Positions 23,700 through 34,905 of a DNA stretch of 64,000 bases are shown here, in pieces. The stretch comes from Diorhabda sublineata (taxonomy: Eukaryota; Arthropoda; Insecta; Coleoptera; Chrysomelidae). Under the pieces are notes generated by a model that ran no database searches, was not told where the DNA came from, and worked only from the letters and a program-made list of their open reading frames with translations. Numbering within the stretch: the first letter of the stretch is position 1; each line of letters starts with the position of its first letter. The position numbers and the translations under genes are program-made. Location of the stretch: NCBI RefSeq assembly GCF_026230105.1, contig NC_079484.1:8695805-8759804 (forward strand), read 5' to 3'.

Positions 23700-24060
23700 A
23701 CACAAAGCAAAGCAAAAGGAACATTATTTGTCCTTTTTGGAAGGCTATTATAAGTCTGGTGACGAATTTTTCCATCATATTGTGATTAGTGATGAAACTT
23801 GACTACACTCTTCGAAACAAAAATTCAAACGGGAAACTTCAAAACGAAACATTAAGGCCACGCAAATAAGGAAAATAGAAGTTAGACTTTTTGTCTGTAT
23901 TTTTCCGAAGTACGTTCGAACTTTATTAGAGCTTGAAGGTGCGATCGAAACTCGACACACTAAATCGATATTGCAATCGATTTACTGTGAATCGATCGAT
24001 CTTTCAGCATACACACCCGACTGTTATCTGTTCCAAAAACGATTTTGTTGACAAATAGCG
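23700..24060 (+). pseudogene. mariner-like transposase relic around the first catalytic Asp
   Basis: The plus-strand frame SGDEFFHHIVISDETWLHSS (about 23755-23815) matches the mariner segment containing the first catalytic Asp (the DETW motif). A diverged continuation follows to about 24060, where DCYLFQK may be the third-Asp region after an internal deletion. Several stops occur. The rest of the element could not be traced. Confidence 0.6.
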
Positions 24061-24479
24061 CTTGGAAATTTGATGACAAGATGACAAAATCTTCTTTGCT
24101 TGCGTGATATTTATCGATAGCTGAGTTAATTTCTTTATATATTGATGAATATTTTTAACCACAATGACAAAGTAACTGTTAGTAAGTGTTTCAAGTCGAG
24201 AAGTCCAAAATTCTTTGCCGACAGTATCCAATTTGCTGCCAAAACTTTCCAAATGTTAAAAGGTTAATTATTTTACCAGCTGCGCAACATAACTTCCTAT
24301 TTTTAAAACTTAATAAAAAGCATTGTATGAATCAGAGAAAGTTTTATTTTGACTTTTTTAATAATGTAGCTGACCTCCTCCATTTTCGATACATTCATTA
24401 TAATTGGAACATGTCATTTCTTTTTGGATGTTGTTCTTTTAATGTTTAGAGGCTCTTGGTCGGCTCAAATAAATAAGGG

Positions 24480-25080
24480 ATTTCAAAAAAACCTTTCACA
24501 ATTAAGAAAATCGCCCATAATTGACATGAAACGTTCTGAGAAGCATTTGAAAAAAAATCGTGAAAGATGTATACATACTGTCATGAATTCACTGACACTG
24601 GGACATTTTTCTGAAGGAACCAAGGTCATATAAGAAAATTGTACATCACACTTTGATTTTAGGAGAAAGCAAATGCCTTTCATGCAATTATCGTGGATTG
24701 GTGTCAACCCAATAGCGAATCTTCTGTTTATTTAACAACCCACACAAATATACATGGGCTTCATCGCAACGACATCCAGAAAAATCTTTTATCAGAAAAT
24801 TGTAGTCACTCTCGGACAGGCACAATCGCCATCTTGTAAAGATTAAAATGTTTGTCCTTATGGAGAATTCCTTTCACAAAAAGATCGGAAAGTCCAATGG
24901 CAGACGCTAATTTGCGTGAAGAACGCCGTGGTGAAAGCAACATTGAGGTTCTCACTGTCTCAATACTTCCAGGTGATCGAATGGACCAAGGGACTCCAGT
25001 TCTTAGTTTTGTACCAATTGCAGTTTGTCGAAACGTAGTAAAGCCACATAAACAAACAGCAAACGCACGCACCTAAGAGT
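24480..25080 (-). pseudogene. DUF4817-type mariner-superfamily transposase relic
   Basis: The minus strand reads GSIETVRTSMLLS, SPRRSSRKLASAIGLS, GILHKDKHFNLYKMAIV (25000-24815), then, after a frame change and deletion, a remnant of the DEAHF-VNKQ segment (about 24760) and IGLTPIHDNCMKG (about 24700), and finally ERFMSIMGDFL (about 24520). This order matches a Tc1/mariner-related transposase family with a DUF4817-type N-terminal HTH that is very common in insects. The HTH and linker are well kept. The catalytic part is broken and no complete DDE set remains. A sister copy at 37880-38647 and pieces at 58500-58961 and 63860-64000 belong to related families. Confidence 0.75.
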
Positions 25081-26089
25081 CCCAACGTAGAATGGCGTCC
25101 AAACTGACAGAAAGAGAGATTCGTTGGATAGAATTTAGTAAGATAAGGAAAATTTAATAGGAGGAGGGTTTGTTGGAGTGGGCCCTGATATAGGAATTGC
25201 TCCTCTGCAGGGCTGGGGTTGTTTGTTGTTGTGGTTGCGTGGGGTTGTGTTTGCTAACATTTCTGGATGAGGAAAAGCGGAGAATTAGGATTTTTGGCTA
25301 GAAGAAAACAAAAAGATAGCTTGCAAATAAAAACGGCTCTTCTCGGTCAGTTTTATTTTATTTATTTTTTGTTGTGAAAAATTTTAAATATAAAAGGGAC
25401 GCGCGGGTACAACTACATCTGCGTTATTCCCTATCGTCGGCCATTTGGCTGGAGAATCGTTTTACCAAGCTGCAGGGGGGGCCGAACTGTATCCAAACAA
25501 AATTTTATAGCCCCGCTTGTCGAATTAAACCATTAGCTTTCTGTTTCGATATCAATGGAGCGCAATTTAAAAAAAAATGGAAGTTATGCTGCCGCACCCT
25601 TTTAATACAATTTACGTTGATAACTAAATCTTCTCATATGCTATTACAACACGGATCTTATATGATTGTCAATAATTAAAAAAATGTTAATATATATTTT
25701 TGAGCTATTTATTTTTAATAATAGCTTAACATTCGATATAGTTTTTAGAACACAGCCCCTAGGGCACATTCTAACTGCCCATGGCAATTGATTCATGATG
25801 CACGAAGAAAAGCATCAATTTAGAACGATTTCAAATTAATCGTCCCTCTATGTAAACATTTATTGACATTTAATTATAGAAATTGTTCTCGTGACTGCTC
25901 ATGTGTTTCAACTTTTAGCAGACAGACGGTCACGAGTTTAGAAATTGTAAATTATAATTAAACAATCATATTCCTGACTGCTACAAATGGGTTGACCTCA
26001 ATTATTACGGTATACTGATGAAATATAGTGTAATTATTGTTAAAATTTCCAAAAGTATTCTCTTTGATGTACCAAAACGGAGCTTCCAG
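25081..26089. other. No recognised gene; GC-richer patches
   Basis: Patches at 25180-25260 (G/T-rich) and 25395-25490 (GGGACGCGCGGG) are GC-richer than background and may be transposon-derived. The 101-codon frame at 25374-25679 (+) has no motif I recognise. A hairpin-forming inverted repeat lies at 25869-25962 and is listed separately. Confidence 0.4.
25869..25962. repeat. Imperfect inverted repeat (hairpin), arms of about 27-34 bp
   Basis: TTTAATTATAGAAATTG plus TTCTCGTGAC (25869-25895) is mirrored by GTCACGAGTTTAGAAATTG plus a TTATAATTAAA end (25929-25962), with a 33-base loop. It may be a remnant of a small palindromic element. A TGTAAACA forkhead-type word lies just to the left (25853-25860). 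Confidence 0.55.
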
Positions 26090-26740
26090 ATCTTAACTAT
26101 AAACGATCTTATGAGGGTTACAAAAAATTTTAAAAAAAGAGATAAAAAGAATCAAACAAATCGAATTAAAGTATGCCCCTCTAAATGTAGTTAAAGCATC
26201 CCTTGAATCAAAGTATTGACTATTTCTTGAGTTCTTGATCATTGCCCAATAAATAATTCCATCTACAAATTTTTCTAGAAATATAATTTTATACACGTTC
26301 TATGGAATTTATATCGGGTGATATTATTGGCCATTCGAACTTTGTTACTTTTCTATTCCGCAATATTTTCCGTACTCCTTTAGTGCAATGCCACCCTGCA
26401 TTATCATCCATAAAAACAAAACATTTTCCTATTTCATTATGCAAAGATCTATTGAATTTTGGAGAAAATATTGGCTTGTCATGGTCTCTGTACTAATTCT
26501 GTATTTGAAACATTCTATTTCTCCCAAGAAAGTTGTAACAACTTCTAGTCTATGTTCACGACCTATATATGTTGAAACTCTTTTTCGGTAGTCATCGCTA
26601 ACTAAACCAATTCTTGTCTCATAACACGAAAAGCACATTCCTCTATTGGACCTGTAACCAATTTACCCCAATCCGCGCCCACTGTAGCCGAGTAAGTTTT
26701 AAATCTATGTCGAAATTACCCTTCTACGCATTCTCAAATT
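26090..26740 (-). pseudogene. Tc1-like transposase relic
   Basis: On the minus strand, with frameshifts: GPIEECAFRV, then RIGLVSDDYRKRVS (the DESRF-like region, about 26600), a loop leading to FVFMDDNAGWH (about 26395; the MDDNA is the second catalytic Asp site), then SPDINSIERV (about 26315; third acid E of NPIE-like SIE), and KIISRKICRWN followed by an open tail (26296-26093). The spacing between the second and third acids is right for a DD34E Tc1 element. At least three frameshifts separate these blocks. Confidence 0.7.
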
Positions 26741-26819
26741 AGGAACAACTCGCTGGTAAGTTATCTTATATTGATACTTCAGATGAATTGATCGATTTAT
26801 ATTCAATTGAGCAGCAATC
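26741..26819. other. Short spacer, nothing recognised
   Basis: May be decayed N-terminal Tc1-like sequence. Confidence 0.3.
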
Positions 26820-26990
26820 GGGATCCCATATAGGACTTGGCCCAGTATAGGCCCAGACTTGGGCCAAGTATGTACAACTCTGGTCCTAGCTTGAAAGCCG
26901 TTATAGGCCCAGACTTAGTGGGGATTTGGGATGATAACAATGTCCCTAGCTTGGTTTGCAAGCCTGGATCAAGCCTGGTTGTCGAGATAG
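26820..26990. repeat. Imperfect GGCCCAG/CTTGG direct repeats
   Basis: TATAGGCCCAGACTTGG (about 26845) and TATAGGCCCAGACTTAG (about 26902) are direct copies about 57 bases apart, with related CTTGGCCCAG, CCTAGCTTG (twice) and AAGCCTGG (twice) words around them. The block is GC-richer than its surroundings and borders the LINE relic at 27010, so it could be that element's 3' untranslated region. Confidence 0.6.
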
Positions 26991-27009
26991 ACTGATCTGC
27001 AGCCGTGGG

Positions 27010-27420
27010 CCAGGCTAGTTGCTTGTAAAAATAGATTTGAATTGCCAGAGATCTTCATTTTCTGTGTCAAGCGATTCCAGGTGTAGTGCTCTGGAGCTCC
27101 CTAGTGTTTCACACTTCGAGAGAATGTGGATGGAGGTTTCATCCTCTGTGCAACAAAATCTGCACGCCGCATTATCTGCTAGGTCTAGCGTCTTCGTAGA
27201 TTGTTCTTACTTAGGATGATAAATACTGCAGATCTACTCTGGTTATAGTTTCCCAGAAGAGTCTTTCCCTGTCTCAGCTCTTGTAGGTTATCGCAATAAT
27301 TGGTTTTGCTCCTATCTACCTTCTTCTCCATTGCTTTTTCTATTGTTCTGATATCACAGAAGGGTTCGGGTCTCATGAAGGGCATGTCTGCTCCGTCCAT
27401 ATTACAAGCATACCAAAGGA
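27010..27420 (-). pseudogene. LINE ORF2 C-terminal relic (post-RNase H zinc knuckle)
   Basis: Minus strand: DRSKTNYCDNLQELRQGKTL then LGNYNQSRSAVFI and LSKNNLRR (27330-27195), and after a frameshift ADNAACRFC, EDETSIHILSKCETLG (about 27180-27100). The CxxC...H...C knuckle is the characteristic C-terminus of R1/Jockey-type LINE ORF2 proteins and is thought to bind nucleic acid. The reverse transcriptase domain is not adjacent. Confidence 0.75.
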
Positions 27421-28009
27421 GTTGAAGATAGGGATTGCATTTTCACGTTATCGAATGTCAATTTGTTTGCAGTTGACGTACTTGAATGTAAAGTGACTGA
27501 AAAAATGAATCTATTCCTTTTTGCTTCTACATACGGAATACTTCAAATGACAAATGCGAATTTTATTCTTTTTCAAAATTTGCACCAGTTTCTACTCGTC
27601 TATACTGATAATATCAAATACTGGGGGGACATACCTCAATTACCATTATTGTCGTGTCGTTATCTAGTACATAATTAAGTAGTTTGGTAGCGAAGGCCAC
27701 ATTTTTAATTTCATGCTAACATGGTTTCCGAATAACAATAGTACACTGTATAAAGGTTGGTTGATGGGTTAGTACTTAATAGAAAAAAGCTTAATTAAAA
27801 GTTAATGAGCTTCCTAAATCGCTGTTTTTTCATTGCACTTTTGTTAATTCATCAGTCATTTGTAAGATATTGTATATATTCATGTTATATCAATTATAAA
27901 TACCAATTATTAGTGCAAAAATATTAGAAAAATTGCAGTAAAACATAAGAAAGAAGTTGGAACTTTTCAATCATTTGATATACCATGTGCAACAGAATAA
28001 AGAAGAAGT
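27421..28009. other. AT-rich DNA, no recognised gene
   Basis: No supported feature; the frame at 27463-27678 (+) has no motif. Confidence 0.5.
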
Positions 28010-28365
28010 AGTCTGAATACCACGAGGAACAATCTCTTAAAGGTACAAAGCAGCTGGGGGCATGAAATCTAGCCCAGCCGCACTAGAAGTGATTTTAAAT
28101 CTCCCACGTCTGCACATAGTAGTGGACATCACATAAAATGTTAAGAAATTTTCAAAGAAAACCGGTTCCTAAATAATGACCAAATCTGAGAAAAGCCTCA
28201 GGACTTTGCATCGAAGAAGTTCATCTTTGAGGAAAAGTTCACCTCAATAATGAACTGTAAAAGTAATTGGGATGAAAACACCAACAGAAATGCCATTAAA
28301 TGGTATACGGATGGATCAAAAACAACAGACAACTGGAATAAGAGTGTACGGGGTGGGGTATATTA
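28010..28365 (+). pseudogene. LINE RNase H domain relic
   Basis: The plus strand reads SKAAGGMKSSPAALEVILNL then PRLHIVVD (28045-28125), the block before RNase H in Jockey/R1-type ORF2. WYTDGSKTT (about 28300-28327) follows; it contains the first catalytic Asp of RNase H (the YTDGSK motif). The downstream catalytic residues are missing because the element breaks off near 28365, where a LINE fragment in the opposite orientation begins. Confidence 0.75.
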
Positions 28366-28399
28366 AGTATCCTTAAATTCCGGTAACCTCAACTTTCCA

Positions 28400-28790
28400 G
28401 TAATATTAACTCATATAACTCATTTTTAGTAGATAGTTTCATGATTTCCCTTTGATTGGAATCATTATAACTTCAGCTACTTTCCACAAAGTGAATAAAT
28501 ACTTAAGTCGGAAGGCTGCGCTAATAATCGTTAATTCAATTATAGCTGTTTTTGGTAAATGATTTAGTATTTTCCCGGTTATTAAATCAAAGCCAGAAGC
28601 TTTCTTCGGATTGATATTTTAAGTTATTTTGAAGTTATCTTTATTTTGGATTATCTGTTCAATTCATTCTTCTCCTTCGGTAGCTGTAAAAGTGTTTATA
28701 GCACGGCTCTCATCTTGGTTTTTGATTGGATTCTAGGTAATTTGCCTCTTTAATCTTTTGTTCCCCCTCGGGATTGTCTTATAAAAATAC
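28400..28790 (-). pseudogene. Jockey-like LINE reverse transcriptase N-terminal relic
   Basis: Minus strand: EGEEXIEQIIQ, NPKKASGFDLITGKIL (about 28610-28560), AFRLKYLFTLWKVAEVIMIP (about 28510-28450). NPKKApGfDlItgkil and WKvAeviMIPK are hallmarks of the Jockey clade pre-palm region. It converges on the plus-strand RNase H relic at 28010-28365, so the two come from different insertions or an inversion. Confidence 0.8.
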
Positions 28791-29619
28791 TAGATAAAAA
28801 CTTTCAAAAATATAAAAATAGTCCACTTGTTTATTAATAACTTATCAGCAAATAGAAAATTGCAGTGATTAATATCTTTCTTTAGCACGACAATATAAAG
28901 ATAGATAAAGAAATCTGTTTATATTTTTTTTCTACACTAGAAATATTGAAAGTTTCACTTTCTCATAACGTATAATTAACTATAATAATCGATGTTGTCA
29001 GTATAAACTTGAACGCGGAACAACAATCAAGATAGAAACTTGGAAAATCATAAACCACATGTCCAAATCTTAAATCAGAAATCACGCTATTTCTCCATTT
29101 CGGTCCGTATATGGTATTTGCATTTGCAGTTAAATTTCTCATTAATATTATTTCTTATTACTTGAGGTTATACGTGAACAAAATTCGAATTCATTGGCGT
29201 TACCAAGTAAATTTCTATAAATCAAATTAATAAGGAAACTATGGCAGCAGCAAAGCAAATTCTAAAACGGAAGTAAATCATGAATTATGGGAGGTAACTG
29301 CAATCTTGAATGTCATCTGTCACTAGCGACATCAGCTATCAACTGTCAACTATCAACAGCAGCGGCAAGTATCACGTGTGTTCTCAGCAACCATCTCGAA
29401 TATTATATGTTTTAAGTATGTAGGAATAAGGAAAACCATCTTGAATGGGGCAAAACTTGCAAAGTTTCCATCTGTAAATAGCAAATTATTGTTAGAAAAC
29501 TCACCAAAGTAGCGCTGGTGTGGCAAGCGCAAATGATTTAAAGTTATAAACTTATAAACAGAGTGAAGTTTGCTGAAGAATTTTATATTTACTCAACTTG
29601 TGTAGTTTAAATATATACA
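28791..29619. other. AT-rich DNA, no recognised gene
   Basis: At 29305-29400 the sequence is less AT-rich, with repeated ATCAACTGTCAACTATCAACAG words. It could be a 5' flank of something transcribed, but no gene follows. Confidence 0.35.
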
Positions 29620-29621
29620 GT

Positions 29622-30650
29622 ACTAGCTGGCCCGGCAAACGTCAGACATCAAAAATAATTATTCACATTTTTACTATCAATTGGGCGAGAATATGCCATA
29701 TATAATTGTCAATAACCACTTTGAAATGAGCCTAATATTCTACATCAGGTTCATATTGGAAGAAATCAATCTGATGTGAATGCTCGAAGAACTTGTTGGA
29801 ATTGTTGGTCAATTCCTCTACTATGAATCTACGCGTTTCTCTTTGTTCTAATTGTCCCTGTTGATTTCGTTCATCTCGTGTCTCTTATACATATAACCTG
29901 TAAATAAATCAAATTAAAATACTTCTTTGTGACAAACAGTGATTCAATATTGTATTCGTTTGCTTATAATTTGACTCACCTTTCACAATAATAGAAAACG
30001 TATATTTATTAAACACGTACACGTTTCTGTTTTGATTTAAAACTATTTGCAAAAAATGTTGAGTACAATATGTACAGGTACGATAATGGCCGTTGTTAGC
30101 GGGAACTCACAACACGTCTTTATTTACATGAGAGTAAAAACTGTCTTTTCAGTTATTAATAAATAATTATTGCACTGGAACTTAATGATAAATTTACGAT
30201 GAGAGTAAAATTAATATGAGAGCTGCACAGAAAAATCAAAATGATGATAAGAATTCATCGTACTATAATTATTATATTCCAATAGGGGTTGATCGTAGAA
30301 TGATGAAAAATTCAGAGTAATATAATATTTTTCATGACAAAAAAAATAAAAAATAAAAAAAAGTTTATAATTATCAAATAAAAAATTGGGTTTGATCGTA
30401 GAGGGTTGCAAATTTAGGGTTGCATGTATTCCTTAATGTTGATCATAAAAAAATAAAATCTCTAAAACTTTATCTAAAAATTAGGAGTGGACTACCTTTA
30501 ACATTTAGGGGGATTAAAAATAGATGTTGCTCGATTTTTAGACCTAACCGATATGCACACGAAATTTCATGAGAATCGGTTAAGCCGTTTCGGAGGAGTT
30601 CAATTACAAAAATCGAGACACAAGAATTTTATATATTAGATTTATAACAT
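29622..30650 (+). mobile_element. Decayed RTE-like non-LTR element or derivative
   Basis: Two sequence signatures bracket this interval. ACTAGCTGGCCCGGCAAACG (29624) is a start-of-repeat signature I know from many insect repeats. AATTTCATGAGAATCGG, TTAAGCCGTTTCGGAGGAG and the ACACAAGAATTTTATATATTAGA tail (30557-30645) is the typical 3' end of RTE-type LINEs and their derivatives. The interior encodes nothing readable and is AT-rich, so this is a truncated or non-autonomous copy. The family name is from memory of the 3' tail. Confidence 0.55.
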
Positions 30651-30783
30651 TTCAAATTCTCCAGAAAACGTGGATAGTGACAATAATGTGTTTCTATTAA
30701 ACAATCATGTACTTTAGGCACACATTCGAGTGCGTGAAGAATCTTAAATTAAGTAGTAGTGCGTAAAGAAAGTTATTATTAAG

Positions 30784-30860
30784 GTCTCCGTAGCGTAGTG
30801 GCTAGACTACGAGGCTTACATGCGAGAGGTCCCAGGTTCAATCGCGCCCATTCCATTTTT
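30784..30860 (+). tRNA. tRNA-Val(UAC)-like Pol III unit, degenerate (pseudogene or SINE head)
   Basis: The sequence starts GTCTCCGTAGCGTAGTGG, like arthropod tRNA-Val. It has a perfect A box (TAGCGTAGTGG, 30790-30800), an anticodon loop CTTACAT giving UAC, and a near-perfect B box (GGTTCAATC, 30835-30843). A T6 run that can stop RNA polymerase III follows at about 30855. The acceptor and T stems do not pair properly and the anticodon stem has three mismatches, so it is unlikely to be a working tRNA. It could be a tRNA pseudogene or the head of a SINE. It lies about 130 bp downstream of the RTE-like tail. Confidence 0.6.
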
Positions 30861-32119
30861 TATTTTTCTACTTATGTAGTAATAATTATTTTTAGATGGC
30901 ATTTATGCATGCCGAACAAAATAGTTGAAAATTTAATAACTGCACAAAATGCACCTTCAATATTAGTGTTGTTAATAATTGAATTCATCTGTTGTTTTGT
31001 TAATTTATTCTAATTTTGATTGAAATATTAATAAATATATAATATATTTTATAAGGAATAAATAAAAAAGTTATAGTGTTTTCTAACGAAAAATTAAACT
31101 TACTTCACGTAAAGCTGACAAATACATTAGTACATATTAATAAATATGTATGGAAAACTGTTATCGTTGTTAGATTGAATCCAACATTGTTTTGTACGTG
31201 GAAAAACAATTAAAACCGAGGAAAGGTCGCGGAAATATTTTCCTAAAAGAGTTCTATGCTATAGAATGATTTTTAAGTGGTTGTCTGCTAAAATTAATAA
31301 ATATTTAAACTGTACTACATATTATGCAATATTTTGCATGGAAGATGATTATATTTGAAAAAGCTAACTGCAATGTTCAAAAATTCGCTTAAATGTAATA
31401 ATTCAAACCTAACCCATAGTAAATAATACTGGGTATCATTATACCTAAGAAATAAAAATATATTCGAATTAATGAACTTTTACCGAGAACGAACTGCCCA
31501 ATATTATACTAATTTGCTGAAACGTACTGTCGCCAAACCAAAAAAAAAAAAGAGAAACATTTTTGATGACCACGCGATGTGCCCTCGCATTTAAAAGTAC
31601 ATAATACAGATATACTTTCTGTAACGACATTTTTTATTCTTCGACCGTTTACCCGAACACCTTCCCCAACAAAACTATAATCCTTCGCCCCTCGACTGAC
31701 CAATGCCTTCTGTTAAGAGTCCCCTTTCTTCTATAACCGTCTTAATGTCCTAACAGTATGCAATTAACTTAATCCCCTCCGATATACCTGGTAGCACTTT
31801 TCAGGATAAACGAACATACCTACATCTCTATCCTCCACGACGTTTATAACACCTCCGATTTCTTACAAAAACCAAGGCGAGACGTTTTGGGATTGAAGAT
31901 TAGATAGCGACTAAGTTTAATTCTACGTTTTGTATACATATAATAAGTTTTACGTCTTCAATTTCTTATTTCTTAGACCTTTTGATATATTAATGCATCT
32001 AAATGTTCTTTATTTTAGGTCTCTTCTGTTTCAAAATTAGTTTAAGAAAGATGAATTTTGATGCATTAATAAGTTTTACGTAGTTATCGAATTTTGATTA
32101 TTGTACTAACTCTTCGCAG
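30861..32119. other. AT-rich DNA, no recognised gene
   Basis: No supported gene. The frame at 30798-31013 (+) merely extends from the tRNA-like unit. The minus-strand frame at 31509-31703 lies in a slightly GC-richer C/T-biased block (31600-31880) with no motif I know. Confidence 0.45.
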
Positions 32120-32470
32120 CTTCACATTTGTTACAGAAAAGAGTTTTTTTGCCTCCCCAAGAAGGCGCATGCCCATTCGTCCGCGTTTTCCGCAGCAAAA
32201 TTAGCCGAACCGCTTCACGATTTATTGCTTCATCCATTATATTTACCCGATCTGGCTCCGATTACTTTCTGCTCTTAAACTTTGTCTAAAGGTGACTTGC
32301 TGAAAAGCGATTTATAACAAAAGAAAAAACGGTGGAAGAAAACACGTATTTTGTGAAAAGGGAATTCTTTGGATATGTTTAAAAACTGGAAACTCCTTCG
32401 ACTAATTTTGAAGAGTTAGAAAGATATTATTGACAATTTATTTTTTTATTGAATAGTCCCCCTTCTGTCA
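32120..32470 (+). pseudogene. mariner-like transposase C-terminal relic
   Basis: The plus strand, in shifting frames, reads LHPLYLPDLAP (32229-32260, the HPPYSPDLAPSD region holding the third catalytic Asp). It continues with SDYFLLL in the next frame, then LAEKRFITKEKTVEENTYF and a tail with NFEELERYY (to about 32440). The second Asp region upstream is reduced to GAHAHSS-like remnants. Dead copy. Confidence 0.65.
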
Positions 32471-33397
32471 TATCTCCCTTGGCGTCCGCAACTTTTAACA
32501 GATAATAGCAATATAACCTCTTGAATTTTTAAAACTTATATATTAAAAAGGAGAAACGAGTCTAACATTTCGGAACCTCTCCTAAATTTGTTTTGGCATA
32601 TTTTAACAAACAAGTTGAAATGTAACAGATGCTTCTTGACAACGGCTACTAAAGAACGAATCTGATTGGGTTACGAAAAAAGTGCGTTTATGCTAAACGT
32701 TGCCAATAATTTCTTGCCACTATAGACAAATCAGTATAGCCGCAACCTTGATCGATTTAGTTTTTCTATTTCTTAGTAAAAATATTACACATAACAATGG
32801 AGTACGAAAACTAAAGGGACTCAGCGTCGGTTTCTTCATTTTATAGTTACACTTTGTATAATCACTTTCTGACAAAGTGAATTATAATTTTTATGAGTAT
32901 AAGCTTTCATTAAGTCCAATTTTTTTTTATTCGAACGATTAGATTACAAACATAAATATTGTTTTTTTTTCGGTGAATTAAGTGCTCACTCATTCTTTTA
33001 TTTTCGAAAAAATGTGCTTGCCTGTCAACATCTTTTACAGATTTTACTGCAATCCAGGATTTATTCCAGATTCTTTCGTTTTATTGTGTTTCCTCGACGA
33101 TTTACATTGTTCGGTCGTAAGTTAGAGGCTATGAACTATGTCATAAACTCAATATACTTGTTTTTGACTCATTTCTTGCTATAAAATTAACTATATGGAT
33201 AGTTATGTGAACATCGTTTATTTATTTTAGTTTATTTTGATATTCGACAAACTACGTACGACATTCTCAATTTAGTCCTAGAAATTAAGATCAAATAATC
33301 AATTTAACATCAAATTTTCCTTAGAATAAATATCACTTATCAACACACGATCATTTTAAAAAATTCTCTAACGAATTTTGATCGAGCTTGGGACCCA
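32471..33397. other. AT-rich DNA, no recognised gene
   Basis: Nothing supportable seen. Confidence 0.5.
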
Positions 33398-33505
33398 GCT
33401 TGCTCCGAGGGCTGCTACTTAAGTTTTGATATATGGCAACACAGATGTGAATATGTCAAATCTGACATAGCCATCATGAAGTTTGACATTTTTAATGGTG
33501 AACGT
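33398..33505 (+). mobile_element. mariner 5' terminal fragment or MITE
   Basis: CTCCGAGGGCTGCTACTTAAG (split over 33400-33423), with TTTTGATATATGGCAACACAG and the GTCAAATCTGACATAGCC block, has the style of a mariner 5' terminus and untranslated leader (CGAGGGxxGCT...AAGTTTTG). No transposase follows: the sequence runs into an RTE-like LINE relic in the opposite orientation. Confidence 0.4.
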
Positions 33506-33529
33506 ACGAATGATTGAATTGAATTGAAA

Positions 33530-34180
33530 CATTCATCTTTCTTGTTGTAGCCAAGCATTCCTGGGTCTTCCTTTCCTTTTTCTTCCTATATCTAATTGCT
33601 TCTGTCACATTTCTTATTCGGATTTGTGGTGTTTCTCTCTTTATGTGTTCGTACCATTTTAAACATTTTTAAACTATTTTGTTTCCTATTGGTTCTCGTT
33701 TGAGCTTTTCTTTTTGTTTTCTCTACTGTTTCCCTTCGTTTCTTCATGTCTGCTTCATGTTCATTACTCAAGTTTCACTTCGATTAATTAACGTGGTTAC
33801 AGCTATCGAGTTTTATATTTTTGTTACCTTCTCCTATTTCTTTTTTTCCGAAAACTATTTCTATATCTATTTTCCTGTCTTTTGTTAAATTACTCCCAGA
33901 TATGAAAAGTGGTCATCCTATCTCCCCCATGTTCTTTTTTTCCATTCACAGGTCTTCTATATGTTTACTTTTTCTTCCATTTTCTTAAATGTATCTGCTA
34001 CGATTACTATATTGTCTGCAGGTTCTAGGTTTCTGTAGCCAATTATGGTCTCCATTTTATAGTTGTCATCCTATCCATGACAAGTATATATAGAAGAGAA
34101 CTAAAACTATATCCTTGTTTTAGTCCCATCTCCATCTTCGTCTATTTGAACTTCCACTCTTACGTTTTCAGATATTTCGT
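33530..34180 (-). pseudogene. RTE-like or related LINE relic (RT active-site to C-terminal region)
   Basis: Minus strand, in several frames: ADNIVIVADTFKKMEEK (about 34020-33965; the FADDivivA active site with one D altered), SKDRKIDIEI-like DRKIDIEI (about 33880), and LKWYEHIKRETP, IRIRNVTEA, KRKGRPRNAWL (33670-33560). The last block (W-GH-x-R-M ... GRPRxxW) is the C-terminal signature of this LINE group. The finger domains and much of the thumb are absent. The plus strand shows only shadow frames. Confidence 0.7.
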
Positions 34181-34401
34181 TATCTCTGTTATTTTTCTAA
34201 GAATTCCTATTTTCTAATCTACTTTTTATTGAAATATTAAAACACATGGTTCGGTTTCTAAACATACACTAACTTTTATTATCTCCATTGTGAATACTTA
34301 AAGCTATAAAACAGACACTAACAAGAAGAAAAGGTAAAAAATGATGTAAATCAGAAGGATACATATATGCATATTTCGAGCTTAGTTCAACACTTTAATA
34401 A
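34181..34401. other. Short AT-rich spacer
   Basis: Nothing recognised. The last four bases (34398-34401, ATAA) are the left target duplication of the solo LTR. Confidence 0.5.
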
Positions 34402-34905
34402 TGTTATACAATTTTGCGAAAAAAAAAGAGTTTATCAGCCTAAAAAACTTTTAAAAGCTGTACTTGCAAGCTCCAGCGAAATTTATGAAAATTCAGGAAA
34501 ATAATCGAAGGCCAATATGTTTTCGATTATGAACATAATATTACGAAATCGTCCACGACTCCGGTCGTCTAGCCGGTCCTGTCAACTTAAAATGGAATTC
34601 TAAACTTTGGCGATCTAGCTGGGCGATTTTGATAAGCTTTTTATAAACAGCGGCGAGTTTTTTTAACTAATTTCTAGGAAAGTCTTTTTGTGTATTTTCT
34701 AGAATTTTTTAGAATTCGTTTTGGGTATATAAGGGGGTTTGTTTAGCGGAGTTAGTTAATTTATAATTAAGAGTCATAATCGACAGAACGATATAGACAA
34801 GTAACCGGTGAATTTGAATAAATTATTTAAATTGGTTAATGATTATTGATAATTTAATTATTATATAAGTTAGTTAAATCTAGTGTAAACAAGAAAAACA
34901 TTACA
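34402..34905 (+). mobile_element. Solo LTR (Ty3/gypsy-type), 504 bp, with 4-bp target duplication
   Basis: The element begins TGTTATACA and ends CATTACA (TG...CA rule). It is flanked on both sides by ATAA (34398-34401 and 34906-34909), a 4-bp duplication typical of Ty3/gypsy and some other LTR elements. Inside is a strong TATA box (GGGTATATAAGGGGG, TATA at 34726-34732) and an AATAAA polyadenylation signal (34817-34822), in the right order for U3-R-U5 on the plus strand. No internal coding region or second LTR was seen, so it is a solo LTR left by recombination between two LTRs. Its relationship to the integrase relic at 1005-2140 is unknown. Confidence 0.75.
34726..34732 (+). promoter_or_regulatory. 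TATA box of the solo LTR
   Basis: TATATAA in a GGGTATATAAGGGGG context, inside the LTR. Expected transcription start about 30 bases downstream (near 34760, GTTAGTT). It could still drive transcription into the flanking DNA. Confidence 0.6.
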
